Below are positions 24,779 through 32,454 of a stretch of DNA of 35,531 nucleotides, one piece after another. Location of the stretch: NCBI GenBank assembly GCA_041918155.1, contig JAYRWH010000019.1, positions 1-35,531 on the forward strand, written 5' to 3'. Position 1 is the first letter of the stretch, and each line of letters opens with the position of its first letter. Both the position numbers and the translations under genes were made by a program. The notes below the pieces were generated by a model. The model worked only from the letters and a program-made list of their open reading frames with translations. It did not search any database and was not told the origin of the DNA. The DNA comes from UBA668 sp041918155 (GTDB lineage Bacteria > Actinomycetota > Acidimicrobiia > Acidimicrobiales > Ilumatobacteraceae).

Positions 24779-25735
24779 TCAGCCGCGGGCCTGAAGGGCC
24801 TCGATCAGCTTCGGCAACACCTTGTGCACATCGCCGACGATGCCGAGGTCGGCGATGCCGAAGATCGGGGCTTCCTTGTCCTTGTTGATCGCGATGATGT
24901 TCTTCGAGCCCTTCATACCCACCATGTGCTGGGTGGCGCCGGAGATACCGGCGGCGATGTACACGCCCGGCTTCACGACCTTGCCAGTCTGGCCGACCTG
25001 GTAGCTGTAGGGCACCCAGCCGGCGTCGACGATCGCACGCGAGGCGCCGGGAGCGCCCTTCAGCAGCTTGGCCAGGGTCTCGATCATCTCGTACTTTGCT
25101 TGCTCGCCGAGGCCACGGCCGCCGGAGACGACCACGGCCGCCTCGTCGAGCTTCGGGCCGGAAGTCGCCTCGACGTGCACCGCGGTGACCTGCGCGGCGC
25201 CGCTGGCACCGAGATCGGGCACCGGAGCAGCGGAGACGGCAGCGGCGCCGCCACCGGCCGACTCGGCCGTGAAGCTCTTCGGGCGGAACGCGGCGAGGAA
25301 CGGACCGGAGCCGGAGAACTTCGTGGTGACGAGCGTGTTCCCACCGAAGATCGGGGTGGTGACGCTCACGGCACCGCCCTCATTGACGATGTCGACGTTG
25401 TTGGTGAGCACGGTGCGGTCGAGCTTGACCGACAGGCGGGCCATGATGTCGCGGCCCTCGGTGGTCTGCGGGAACATGATCAGATCCGGCGTGTCACCGC
25501 CGTCGATGACGGCCTTCATGGCTGCCGCGACCGCCGCGCCGGGCAGCTTGCCGCCCAGATCGCCAGTGGCGTAGGCCTTGGCCGCGCCGTACTCGCCGAG
25601 CGCACCGGCGATCGCCGTTGCATCGCCGCCGACGAACGCGGTGACGGTGCCCAACTCGCGGGCCTTGGTGAGCAGTTCGAGGGTGCCCGAGGTGGGCACG
25701 CCGCTCGCTTCTTGTGAGAAAACCCAGATGTTCAT
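24779..25735 (-). CDS. etfA: Electron transfer flavoprotein alpha subunit
   Basis: This 318-residue FAD-carrying subunit of the heterodimeric electron transfer flavoprotein takes electrons from acyl-CoA and other dehydrogenases to the quinone pool through ETF dehydrogenase. The C-terminal FAD domain is clear: VVVSGGRGLG (201-210), VPYSYQVGQTGKVVKP (241-256), AAGISGATQHMVGMKGS (261-277) and INKDKEAPIFGIADLGIVGD. An Ala/Gly-rich stretch at 160-180 links the two domains. ATG 25735 starts 15 bp after the etfB stop, so the two are co-transcribed. Confidence 0.95.
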   Translation of the reverse strand: MNIWVFSQEASGVPTSGTLELLTKARELGTVTAFVGGDATAIAGALGEYGAAKAYATGDLGGKLPGAAVAAAMKAVIDGGDTPDLIMFPQTTEGRDIMARLSVKLDRTVLTNNVDIVNEGGAVSVTTPIFGGNTLVTTKFSGSGPFLAAFRPKSFTAESAGGGAAAVSAAPVPDLGASGAAQVTAVHVEATSGPKLDEAAVVVSGGRGLGEQAKYEMIETLAKLLKGAPGASRAIVDAGWVPYSYQVGQTGKVVKPGVYIAAGISGATQHMVGMKGSKNIIAINKDKEAPIFGIADLGIVGDVHKVLPKLIEALQARG

Positions 25736-25750
25736 GGTGGTTGTCGCCCC

Positions 25751-26524
25751 TCAGATGACCTTCATGTTCTCGAGGAACGCCACGATCTTGGCGTAGCCCT
25801 CACCGTCGTCTTCGATGATCTCGCCGGCAGCGCGGGCCTCGGCCTGCGCCACGTTGACGATGCTCTGGCCGGCGCCGGCCCAGCCAACCGGGCTGATGCC
25901 CAGGTCGGCGGCCGTGACCGTGTCGACCGGCTTGCTCTTGGCGGCCATGATGCCCTTGAAGCTGGGGTAGCGGGGCTCGACCACGCCAGCCGTGACGCTG
26001 ATGAGCGCCGGCAGCGGGCAGGTGACCTCGTCGTAGCCGGCCTCGGTCTGGCGATCGACCTTCAGCGTGCCACCGTCGACATGGACCTTCTTGGCGAAGG
26101 TGACCGACGGCAGGCCGAGCACTTCGGCGAGCTGCTCGGGCACGGTACCCGTGTAGCCGTCGCTCGACTCGGTGCCGGCGATGATCAGGTCGGCGCCGCC
26201 GAGCTTGTTGACGGCCGCGGCCAGCACCTTGGCGGTGGTGAGGGCGTCGCTGCCCTGCAGCTCCGGGTCGGAGACGAGGACACCCTTGGCCGCACCCATC
26301 GCGAGTGCCGTGCGCATGCCCGACACCTCGCCATTGGGGGCCATGGACACCAGGGCCACCTCGCCGCCACCCGCCGCGTCGACGAGCTGCAGCGCCATTT
26401 CGACGCCGTAACTGTCCGACTCGTCGAGGATCAGCTTTCCGTCACGCTTCAGGGTGTTGTCGGCCCCGAGAGCGCCGGGCGTTGCCGGGTCGGGGATCTG
26501 CTTCACGCACACGATCACATTCAT
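25751..26524 (-). CDS. etfB: Electron transfer flavoprotein beta subunit
   Basis: This 257-residue partner of EtfA binds AMP and forms the dehydrogenase recognition surface. Family features are the start MNVIVCVKQIPDP, DEGD-like DESDSYGVEMALQL, DLIIAGTESSDGYTGTVPEQLAEVLGLP and the C-terminal VEPRYPSFKGIMAAKSKPV, part of the recognition loop. ATG 26524 lies 7 nt after a -10-like TAACAA (26537-26532), which fits a leaderless transcript. A 12-bp TetR-type palindrome at 26536-26547 overlaps that box. Confidence 0.95.
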   Translation of the reverse strand: MNVIVCVKQIPDPATPGALGADNTLKRDGKLILDESDSYGVEMALQLVDAAGGGEVALVSMAPNGEVSGMRTALAMGAAKGVLVSDPELQGSDALTTAKVLAAAVNKLGGADLIIAGTESSDGYTGTVPEQLAEVLGLPSVTFAKKVHVDGGTLKVDRQTEAGYDEVTCPLPALISVTAGVVEPRYPSFKGIMAAKSKPVDTVTAADLGISPVGWAGAGQSIVNVAQAEARAAGEIIEDDGEGYAKIVAFLENMKVI

Positions 26525-26535
26525 AGGAACATTGT

Positions 26536-26547
26536 TACCGATCGGTA
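26536..26547. promoter_or_regulatory. TetR-type palindromic operator in the etfB/dagK divergent region
   Basis: TACCGATCGGTA is a perfect 12-bp palindrome. Palindromes of this ACCGA-TCGGT type are typical operators of TetR-family regulators of fatty-acid degradation. It overlaps the first bases of the candidate etfB -10 and lies 45 bp upstream of the -10 of the divergent lipid kinase gene. No tetR gene is in the window. Confidence 0.5.
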
Positions 26548-26591
26548 CGGCCGAGACCCAACCCGGGATGCCGTCGCGGTCGCCTGGCGGC

Positions 26592-26597
26592 TACCGT
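26592..26597 (+). promoter_or_regulatory. Candidate -10 of the lipid kinase gene (leaderless)
   Basis: TACCGT ends 8 nt before TTG 26606. The same hexamer at the same distance precedes GTG 13763, supporting the choice of both starts. Confidence 0.4.
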
Positions 26598-26605
26598 TTC
26601 TCACC

Positions 26606-27553
26606 TTGCGGATCCTGCTCGTGGTGAACGCCTTCGCGTCGTCGGTGACGGCGCGCAACACCGTGGTGGTGCATCGCGCCCTCGCGGACGACCGTGGGCA
26701 TGGTGGCAACGAGGTGGAGGTGGTCGAGACCAACCGCCGCGGCCATGCCACCCGCTTCGCCCAGGACGCGGCCCGCCGCGGGTTCGATGTCGTGATCGGT
26801 TTCGGCGGCGACGGCACCCTCAACGAGGTCGCCACCGGGGTAGCCGGCACCGACACCGCGCTCGGGGTGCTGCCCGGCGGCAGCACGAATGTGTTCGCCC
26901 GCACCCTCGGCATGCCCAACGACCCGGTCGCCGCAGTGCAGCAACTCGCCGCAGGTATCGCTGCGGGAGATGTCGAGCCGATCGGGCTCGGCAAAGTCAA
27001 CGGCCGCTACTTCTGCTTCCACACCGGGGTCGGGTACGACGCCGCCGTCGTCCGCGAGGTCGAGCGCCGGGCCTCGCTGAAGCGCTGGCTCGGTCATCCC
27101 CTGTTCATCTATGCCGCCCTGCGCACGTGGATGGTCGGTTACGACCGGCATTCCCCGCACTTCGCCGTGTCGACCCCCGCCGACTCTGCACTGGCCGAAG
27201 CCCCGGTAGAGGGTTTCTTCACGGTCGTGCTCAACACGAACCCCTACACCTACCTCGGCAACCGCCCCCTCGACCTCAGCCCGGCCGCCACCCTCGATCG
27301 CGGTCTGGTGGCGATCACGTTCCGCTCCTTGCGCATCGGCGCCTTGCTCGGCGGCCTCGGCGGGGCGTTGAAGGGCGGCGGGGTGCAGGCCAGCGCCACC
27401 CTCGACGTACGCACCGATCTGACGGCGCTGACCATCGCCCACGACACGCCGTTCCCGTACCAACTCGACGGCGACTACCTCGGCGAGACCCGCCACCTCG
27501 AGTTCCAGCACGTGCCCGAGGCGGTCAGGCTGGTGCGCCCCCAGGCGCTCTGA
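26606..27553 (+). CDS. Diacylglycerol kinase-like lipid kinase (DagK/YegS family)
   Basis: This 315-residue protein with a DAGK catalytic domain phosphorylates a lipid hydroxyl, probably diacylglycerol, using ATP. Features are the start RILLVVNAFAS, the nucleotide-binding GFGGDGTLNEV (GGDGTLNE at 67-74), LPGGSTNVFART (89-100), and the C-terminal PFPYQLDGDYLGETRHLEF typical of the family. The TTG start at 26606 is chosen because it begins exactly at the first conserved strand and is preceded by TACCGT. The open frame upstream is antisense to etfB. The 3' end overlaps the convergent glycerophosphodiesterase gene by 29 bp. Confidence 0.88.
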   Translation: MRILLVVNAFASSVTARNTVVVHRALADDRGHGGNEVEVVETNRRGHATRFAQDAARRGFDVVIGFGGDGTLNEVATGVAGTDTALGVLPGGSTNVFARTLGMPNDPVAAVQQLAAGIAAGDVEPIGLGKVNGRYFCFHTGVGYDAAVVREVERRASLKRWLGHPLFIYAALRTWMVGYDRHSPHFAVSTPADSALAEAPVEGFFTVVLNTNPYTYLGNRPLDLSPAATLDRGLVAITFRSLRIGALLGGLGGALKGGGVQASATLDVRTDLTALTIAHDTPFPYQLDGDYLGETRHLEFQHVPEAVRLVRPQAL

Positions 27554-28238
27554 GCACCGCGAGCGCGACATCGGGCACATTGGTGCAGATGCCGTCGATC
27601 CCCCACTCGCGGAGTTCGGCCATCCGGTCGGGGTCGTCGCAGGTCCAGGTGTTCACCTGCACACCGGCGGCGTGGCACTCCTCGACCGTCGAGCGCGCGA
27701 GCAGTGCCACCCACGGGTGCAGGGCGATGTGGCCTTTCGTCACCAGGGTTTGGGCGATCCCTTCGGGGGCGGCGGCGCACAGCCAGGCGGTGCGGATCGT
27801 GGGGGCCAAGGCCCGACAACGGTCGACGGTCTCCATGCGGAACGAGGAAATCACCCAGCGGTGATCCTCGTGGCGGCCCACGAGGTGGGCGATGGTGTCA
27901 TCGGCGATGGAGTCGGTGGGGTCGAAGTCGGGCTCGCTCCCGTCGTTCTTGATCTCGACATTGACCCACATGCCCGCGCAGGCGTCGAGCGCCTCGGCGA
28001 AGGTGGGCACTTGAGCTGGGAGATCTGCAGCGGCCGTCTCGATGATCGTGCGCCCGTCGCCGAGGCGTGGGTCGTGGTGCACGACGAGCACCCCGTCGGC
28101 AGTGCGCCGCACGTCGAGTTCCACTGCGTCGGCGCCCATCTCGGCGGCGCGGCGGAAGGCCGCGACCGTGTTCTCCTGCTCGGCGCGGCTGGCCCCTCGA
28201 TGGGCGATCACCGCGGTGCTATCTGACGAACGTGTCAC
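27525..28238 (-). CDS. Glycerophosphodiester phosphodiesterase
   Basis: This 237-residue GDPD-family TIM barrel hydrolyses glycerophosphodiesters to glycerol-3-phosphate and an alcohol. The catalytic signature is AHRGAS near the N-terminus with the ENTVAAF motif, followed by ELDVRRTADGVLVVHHDP, which carries the metal-binding Glu/Asp and second His. VNVEIKND supplies another Glu, and the C-terminus contains VNTWTCDDPDRM. No signal peptide is seen, so it is probably cytoplasmic. The GTG start has a GGGGG stretch upstream. Its 3' end overlaps the lipid kinase gene, and the two may act in the same glycerolipid turnover. Confidence 0.92.
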   Translation of the reverse strand: MTRSSDSTAVIAHRGASRAEQENTVAAFRRAAEMGADAVELDVRRTADGVLVVHHDPRLGDGRTIIETAAADLPAQVPTFAEALDACAGMWVNVEIKNDGSEPDFDPTDSIADDTIAHLVGRHEDHRWVISSFRMETVDRCRALAPTIRTAWLCAAAPEGIAQTLVTKGHIALHPWVALLARSTVEECHAAGVQVNTWTCDDPDRMAELREWGIDGICTNVPDVALAVLRAPGGAPA

Positions 28239-28253
28239 AGATACCCCCTATCT
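28239..28253. promoter_or_regulatory. Inverted repeat upstream of the GDPD gene
   Basis: AGATA (28239-28243) and TATCT (28249-28253) flank CCCCC, directly against the GTG start of the phosphodiesterase. It could be an operator or a small mRNA hairpin near the ribosome site. The evidence is weak. Confidence 0.3.
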
Positions 28254-28284
28254 GCACTAGCTATGGCTTTGAACAAATCATCTC

Positions 28285-28313
28285 TTGAAATGCACCCAGT
28301 TGTTACCTACGGT
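28285..28313 (+). promoter_or_regulatory. Promoter of the whiB gene
   Basis: TTGAAA (28285-28290) and TACGGT (28308-28313) are separated by an ideal 17 bp. Transcription would start near 28320 and give a leader of about 64 nt before GTG 28384. Confidence 0.55.
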
Positions 28314-28322
28314 TTGCCCGAA

Positions 28323-28354
28323 CGTGAACACGTTCACGAATCACCCCGTTCACG
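28323..28354. promoter_or_regulatory. Palindromic operator with a third half-site in the whiB leader
   Basis: CGTGAAC (28323-28329) and GTTCACG (28332-28338) form a perfect 7-bp inverted repeat with a 2-bp spacer. A second copy of GTTCACG lies at 28348-28354, in the same direction 16 bp on. The palindrome sits at the predicted start site, a typical place for repression. The binding protein is unknown. Confidence 0.55.
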
Positions 28355-28383
28355 CCCACCCCACCCCCGAGCGGAGATCACAA

Positions 28384-28677
28384 GTGACCATCCCGGCCTC
28401 GAGTCTCGCCCTGGCGAATGCCGACTACACCTGGCGTAACCTCGCCATTTGTCGCGACACTGATCCCGATCTGTTCTTCCCCGTCGGCACCACCGGCTAC
28501 GCGCTGGTCCAGATCGACCGGGCCAAGCAGGTCTGTGGCGAATGCCCCGTCAACAGCGAGTGCCTCGATTACGCGCTCGAAACCAACCAGGATTCGGGCA
28601 TCTGGGGCGGCACGTCCGAGGAGGAGCGCCGCGCCCTGCGTCGCCGCCTCGCCGGCCGCACCCGCACCGCCGTCTGA
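28384..28677 (+). CDS. WhiB-family iron-sulfur transcriptional regulator (WhiB1-like)
   Basis: This 97-residue protein belongs to the actinobacterial Wbl family. It has four cluster cysteines, Cys23, Cys51, Cys54 and Cys60 (ICRDTDPDLFFP, CGECPVNSEC), with WhiB1-like spacing. The turn GIWGGTSEEERRALRRR binds the sigma factor and DNA. WhiB1-type proteins bind a NO-sensitive [4Fe-4S] cluster and interact with SigA region 4. GTG 28384 is preceded by GGAG; the frame stays open upstream but that part lies in the leader. The neighbour is a PdtaS-like kinase gene, the same pairing as whiB1 and pdtaS in Mycobacterium, which supports orthology. Confidence 0.93.
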   Translation: MTIPASSLALANADYTWRNLAICRDTDPDLFFPVGTTGYALVQIDRAKQVCGECPVNSECLDYALETNQDSGIWGGTSEEERRALRRRLAGRTRTAV

Positions 28678-28744
28678 GCAACCAGATCGACCCATCTCTG
28701 ACGCTCGTGTCATTCCCGACCGGCGCCTGAGTTCGGCGTGCAGC

Positions 28745-30271
28745 TCACACCGGCACGGTGAGGTCGACCACCGTACCCGTACCCGGAGCGCGGTCGCCGA
28801 GTCCGACGGCGCCGAAGTCGTCTGGGTGGCCGGCCCGCATCACGATCGTCCCAGCGAGTTCGGTCGTCACCAGCGTGCGCACGATCGACAGACCGAGCCC
28901 GGTGGCACCCTTCAGGTCGAAGCCCGGATCAAGCCCACGGCCGTCGTTGATCACCCGGATGCGCAGCACACCGTTGGCTCCATCGGTGCCGCTGCCGCCC
29001 TCTTCGACATTGTCGAGCACCACCACGACATCGCCGCCGGCGCTGCCCTCGGGGAAACCGTGATCGACCGCGTTCTGCAGCAACTCGGTGAGCACCACCG
29101 ACAACGGGGTGGCGATCGTGCTGGGCAGGCGCCCGCCCTCGCCCTGCACGGTGAAGCGCACTGGCCGGTCGGGTGACTGCAGGCCTTCTTCGGCCAGGCG
29201 CAGCAGGGGTCGCACGATCTCGAGGAAGGCGACGTCGTCGCCCGGCTCACGCGACAGCGTCTCGTGCACGAGGGCGATGGTGCGGATGCGGCGCACGCTC
29301 TCGGCCACAGCGGCCTTGGCCTCGTCGGAAGTCAGCCGGCGGCCCTGCAGCCGCAGCAGCGACGAGATCGTCTGCAGGTTGTTCTTCACCCGGTGGTGAA
29401 TCTCGCGGATCGTGGCGTCCTTGGAGAGCAGCAACTTGTCGCGCTTGCGCACCTCGCTGATGTCGCGCAGCAGCAACAGGCCACCCGACACCTCAGGGCT
29501 GCCACCGGCGTCGGTGGAAAGGATCGGAAGGCAGCGGGCGAGGAAGATGACATCGGGGGACTGCTCGAACTCCTCGATGACCGGCAGCTTGGTCTCGAAC
29601 GCGAGGCGCACCGGGCTGTCGTTGAAGCCGAGTTCGGCGAGGCGCATGCCCACCGCGTTCGCACCGATGCCCACCCGGTGCAGGTGCGACACCGCGTTCG
29701 GCGAGCCGAACCGCACCCGTGCGTCGCCGTCGAGCACCATCACGCCGTCGCCGACGCGTGGCGCCGCACTGGAATCGGCTACCGGACCCTGGAACGGGAA
29801 GGTGCCCTCGGCGATCATCGACGCGAACTGCTGGAAGCAGCCCACATAGTGGCGCTCGAGCTCGCCGGGCTGGCGGCTGGAGCGGCTGCTGGCCTCGCGC
29901 GTCAGCACGGCGATCACCCGCGCGTCGGCCTTCACGGGCACCGCCATGAAGCGCACCGGGTCGGGCACGCTTTCCATCTGCACCTCGCCCTCGCAGATCT
30001 CGCCGGTGTCGGCGGCCTTCTGCAGGAGGGGTAATTCGGCGCCCGTGGCGGGCGAGCCGACATAGTCCTGGATGTAGATCGTCTGGCCGGTGGCGGGCCG
30101 CACATGGGCCACCACGTACCAACGCCCGTCGCGATCGGGGACGTGCAACAACAGGTCGGCGAACGACAGGTCGGCCAGCAGGCCCCACTCGCCGATCAGC
30201 CGCTGGAGGTGATCGATGTCATCGCGTTCGAGGTCGGTGAGTTGACGGGTGAGCTCGCCAAGCGTGGCCAT
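28745..30271 (-). CDS. pdtaS: Sensor histidine kinase, PdtaS-like (HisKA_2)
   Basis: This soluble two-component sensor kinase has 508 residues from ATG 30271. Domains in order: N-terminal GAF-like domain (about 20-155), PAS-like domain (about 170-275), HisKA_2 dimerisation/phosphoacceptor helix with REIHHRVKNNLQTISSLLRL (His292/293), and an HATPase domain (about 370-505) with LTELLQNAVDHGFPEG, NDGRGLDPGF and GATGLGLSIVRTLV. It has no membrane segment. In mycobacteria the partner PdtaR is an ANTAR RNA-binding response regulator, which is not in this window. The 3' end faces whiB across 67 bp with nothing evident in it. A GTG at 30289 is an alternative start. Confidence 0.9.
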   Translation of the reverse strand: MATLGELTRQLTDLERDDIDHLQRLIGEWGLLADLSFADLLLHVPDRDGRWYVVAHVRPATGQTIYIQDYVGSPATGAELPLLQKAADTGEICEGEVQMESVPDPVRFMAVPVKADARVIAVLTREASSRSSRQPGELERHYVGCFQQFASMIAEGTFPFQGPVADSSAAPRVGDGVMVLDGDARVRFGSPNAVSHLHRVGIGANAVGMRLAELGFNDSPVRLAFETKLPVIEEFEQSPDVIFLARCLPILSTDAGGSPEVSGGLLLLRDISEVRKRDKLLLSKDATIREIHHRVKNNLQTISSLLRLQGRRLTSDEAKAAVAESVRRIRTIALVHETLSREPGDDVAFLEIVRPLLRLAEEGLQSPDRPVRFTVQGEGGRLPSTIATPLSVVLTELLQNAVDHGFPEGSAGGDVVVVLDNVEEGGSGTDGANGVLRIRVINDGRGLDPGFDLKGATGLGLSIVRTLVTTELAGTIVMRAGHPDDFGAVGLGDRAPGTGTVVDLTVPV

Positions 30272-30310
30272 GAGCCTTGAGTGTGCCACGTCGCCAAGGT
30301 CGCATCGCGA

Positions 30311-31480
30311 TCAACCGAGCAGGCGGCGTCCGATCTCCACCAGCCCGGCGATGTCGTGCACGTCGGCGGGCAGGGTAGGCACCACTGCCACGAGCGGCAC
30401 GAGCGCCTCCAATTCGCGGCGCCGTTCGGCCTCGCGAGCGGCCACCACGGCGATGTCTCGGAACCGGTCGGCGACCTCCACCATCACCTGCGCGAGCGCC
30501 GTGGGATCAACGCCGGTGGCCGCGGCCAGTTCGCCCAGCACCCCGGCGTCGGCGGCCGCGTGGTGCAGGCGGGTGGCCGCTTTCGCGGCGCCGGGCTGGC
30601 GCACCTCGGCCGGCAGCACGCGGTTGAGCACGAGCGCGCCAAGCGGCATCTTGCGCTGCCGCAGCGCCTCGGCCAGGTAGCGGGCCTCGCGCACGGGCGC
30701 CGACTCGAGGGTACTGACTACGACGAACGTGGTGCCGTCATCGCCGAGCAAGCGCTCGACCTCTTTGGCGCGGGCGACGAAACCGGACTCCATCGTCTGG
30801 AAGAGGAGGAAGAACTCGGCGATGTCCTGCAGAAAGCGCGACCCGAGCACTCGGTCGGCGACTTGGTAGAACGGCTTGGAGGCAAACGTGAACAGCCGCG
30901 ATCGGTAGGGCACCGTGAGCCAACGCAGCAGGCGGCTGCCGAAGAACTCGCGCATCCGTCCCGGCGCGTCGAGCAGGTCGAGCGCGTTGCGCGACGGCGG
31001 GGTGTCGATGATCACCAGGTCGTAACGACCCGACGCGTGCAAGTCGTACAACTGCTCCATCGCCAGGTAGTCGTGGCTGTTGACGAAGCGTCCGGTGATG
31101 TTGCGGTACAGCGGGTTGGCCAGCACCCGGTCGCGCAGGGCCGGGTCGGGGGCGTGCCGGCGGATGAGTTCGTCCCACCCGGCCTTGGTGTCGAGCATCG
31201 CCACCCACAGCTCGCCCCGGCACTGCCCGTCGGGGCCGGCGAGCAGCTCGGCCGGCACGCGCACATGGCCGTGGCCGAACTCGCCGAGGCCGAGCGCCGA
31301 CGCGAGCCGCCGCGCCGGATCGACCGTCAGTACGAGCACCCGGCCGCCGAGCTGGGCCGCGGCTTGAGCCCCGAGTGCTGCCGCCACAGTGGTCTTGCCG
31401 GTGCCGCCGCTGCCGCACACCACCACCATCTCCTTGGCCGCGAGCAGTTCGGCGAGTTCATTGCGGGGAGCGCGCGCCAT
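30311..31480 (-). CDS. ArsA/Get3-like ATPase, second of a pair
   Basis: This 389-residue P-loop ATPase is of the anion-transporter/Get3 type. The P-loop is GSGGTGKTT (23-31): the signature lysine of the deviant Walker A (GKGGTGKT) is replaced by serine, unlike in its partner. Switch I-type VLTVDPARRLASALG and switch II-type LVIIDTPPSRNALDLLDAP are intact. ATG 31480 overlaps the stop of the first ArsA gene (ATGA). Actinobacterial pairs such as mycobacterial Rv3679/Rv3680 have this arrangement and are proposed Get3-like factors; no arsenite genes are nearby. The open frame beyond 31480 is out of phase with the real upstream gene. A heterodimer with the partner is likely. Confidence 0.9.
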   Translation of the reverse strand: MARAPRNELAELLAAKEMVVVCGSGGTGKTTVAAALGAQAAAQLGGRVLVLTVDPARRLASALGLGEFGHGHVRVPAELLAGPDGQCRGELWVAMLDTKAGWDELIRRHAPDPALRDRVLANPLYRNITGRFVNSHDYLAMEQLYDLHASGRYDLVIIDTPPSRNALDLLDAPGRMREFFGSRLLRWLTVPYRSRLFTFASKPFYQVADRVLGSRFLQDIAEFFLLFQTMESGFVARAKEVERLLGDDGTTFVVVSTLESAPVREARYLAEALRQRKMPLGALVLNRVLPAEVRQPGAAKAATRLHHAAADAGVLGELAAATGVDPTALAQVMVEVADRFRDIAVVAAREAERRRELEALVPLVAVVPTLPADVHDIAGLVEIGRRLLG

Positions 31481-32454
31481 CAGCAACCGGCCTCCTGCGA
31501 CGGGCTCTCCACCAGGCGCCCAGCGAGGACTGCGGCGACGAGGGACACGACGCGACGGCCGCCGGAGCGAGTGAACAGCTCGGGCACGTCGAACACGGGG
31601 ATGCCCGCAGGGAGGTCGCGACGTAGGTGGGCGAAGTGTTCGCCGGCGGCGACGGCGCGGGCGTGGGTGAGCCGGGCGGCGTGCACCACAGTGGCCACGT
31701 TGGCGCCCGCCGCTGCAGCGAGCACCGGTTGCGCGGCCGGCGAGGTGAGGGCGGAGAACGCCGAGCCGCCACCGCTCATGAACCACTGCGGCAACACGCG
31801 GTTGGCGATCACGGCGGCGACGTCGATGCCGGTGACCGAGCGCACCCGATCAACGAGCTCCACCGTCTCGATGACGGGCATCTCCTCGGGGGTGGTGACC
31901 ACCACCAAGCCGGTCTGGGTGGGATCGTCGAGGATCTCGATCATCCAGTCGGTCTGTTCGCGCACCATGCCCACCTGCACCAACTCACGGATCGCCCGTG
32001 GCGCATCGATCTGGGCGACGATGTGGCCACTCGCCTCCGCATCGACGATGACAAGGTCGTAGTGGCGCTCGCGGACCTCGTAGCAAAGCTTGCCGACGCC
32101 GAGGATCTCCTTCACGCCGGGCGCGGCATCGGCGACGAAGTCGAACATGTGCGCCAGCGGCCCGAGGCGACCGCCGACGAGCGGGATGCGCACGAACAGG
32201 CGGAGGTACTCGCGCAGCGAGTCCTCGGTGTTCATCACCATCGCGAACAGGCCGGGGTGGATCTCGCGAGGGACGAAGCCCAACTCCGCGACCTCGAACG
32301 CGCCAGCAAGGGCACCCTTGGCATCCATCTCGCACACGAGCGTGCGCAGACCTCGCTGCACAGCCAGCTCGGCGAGCGCGGCAGCGACCGTCGACTTGCC
32401 CGTGCCGCCCTTACCGCTCACGAAGAGCAGGCGGCGAGCGAGCAGTGGTGTCAC
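31480..32454 (-). CDS. ArsA/Get3-like ATPase, first of a pair
   Basis: This 324-residue P-loop ATPase starts at GTG 32454 (VTPLLARRLLFVSGKGGTGKST). The full deviant Walker A, GKGGTGKST, lies at 14-22. RTLVCEMDAKGALAGAFE follows, and the switch II region is LVIVDAEASGHIVAQID. The GTG overlaps the stop of the rfbA-like gene (GTGA), and its own stop overlaps the ATG of the second ATPase. It carries the signature lysine the partner lacks. By family knowledge it may target membrane proteins or respond to nutrients rather than pump anions. Confidence 0.9.
   Translation of the reverse strand: MTPLLARRLLFVSGKGGTGKSTVAAALAELAVQRGLRTLVCEMDAKGALAGAFEVAELGFVPREIHPGLFAMVMNTEDSLREYLRLFVRIPLVGGRLGPLAHMFDFVADAAPGVKEILGVGKLCYEVRERHYDLVIVDAEASGHIVAQIDAPRAIRELVQVGMVREQTDWMIEILDDPTQTGLVVVTTPEEMPVIETVELVDRVRSVTGIDVAAVIANRVLPQWFMSGGGSAFSALTSPAAQPVLAAAAGANVATVVHAARLTHARAVAAGEHFAHLRRDLPAGIPVFDVPELFTRSGGRRVVSLVAAVLAGRLVESPSQEAGC

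Noticed and set aside
30311..31786. N-terminal extension of the second ArsA-like ATPase beyond 31480
   Set aside because: The extension is antisense-like Arg/Pro/Ser-rich sequence overlapping the first ATPase in another frame. ATG 31480 gives the normal length and a 4-bp overlap.
30311..32454. Arsenite-efflux function for the ArsA-like pair
   Set aside because: There is no arsB, arsC or arsR nearby, and the paired layout matches Get3-like actinobacterial proteins better.
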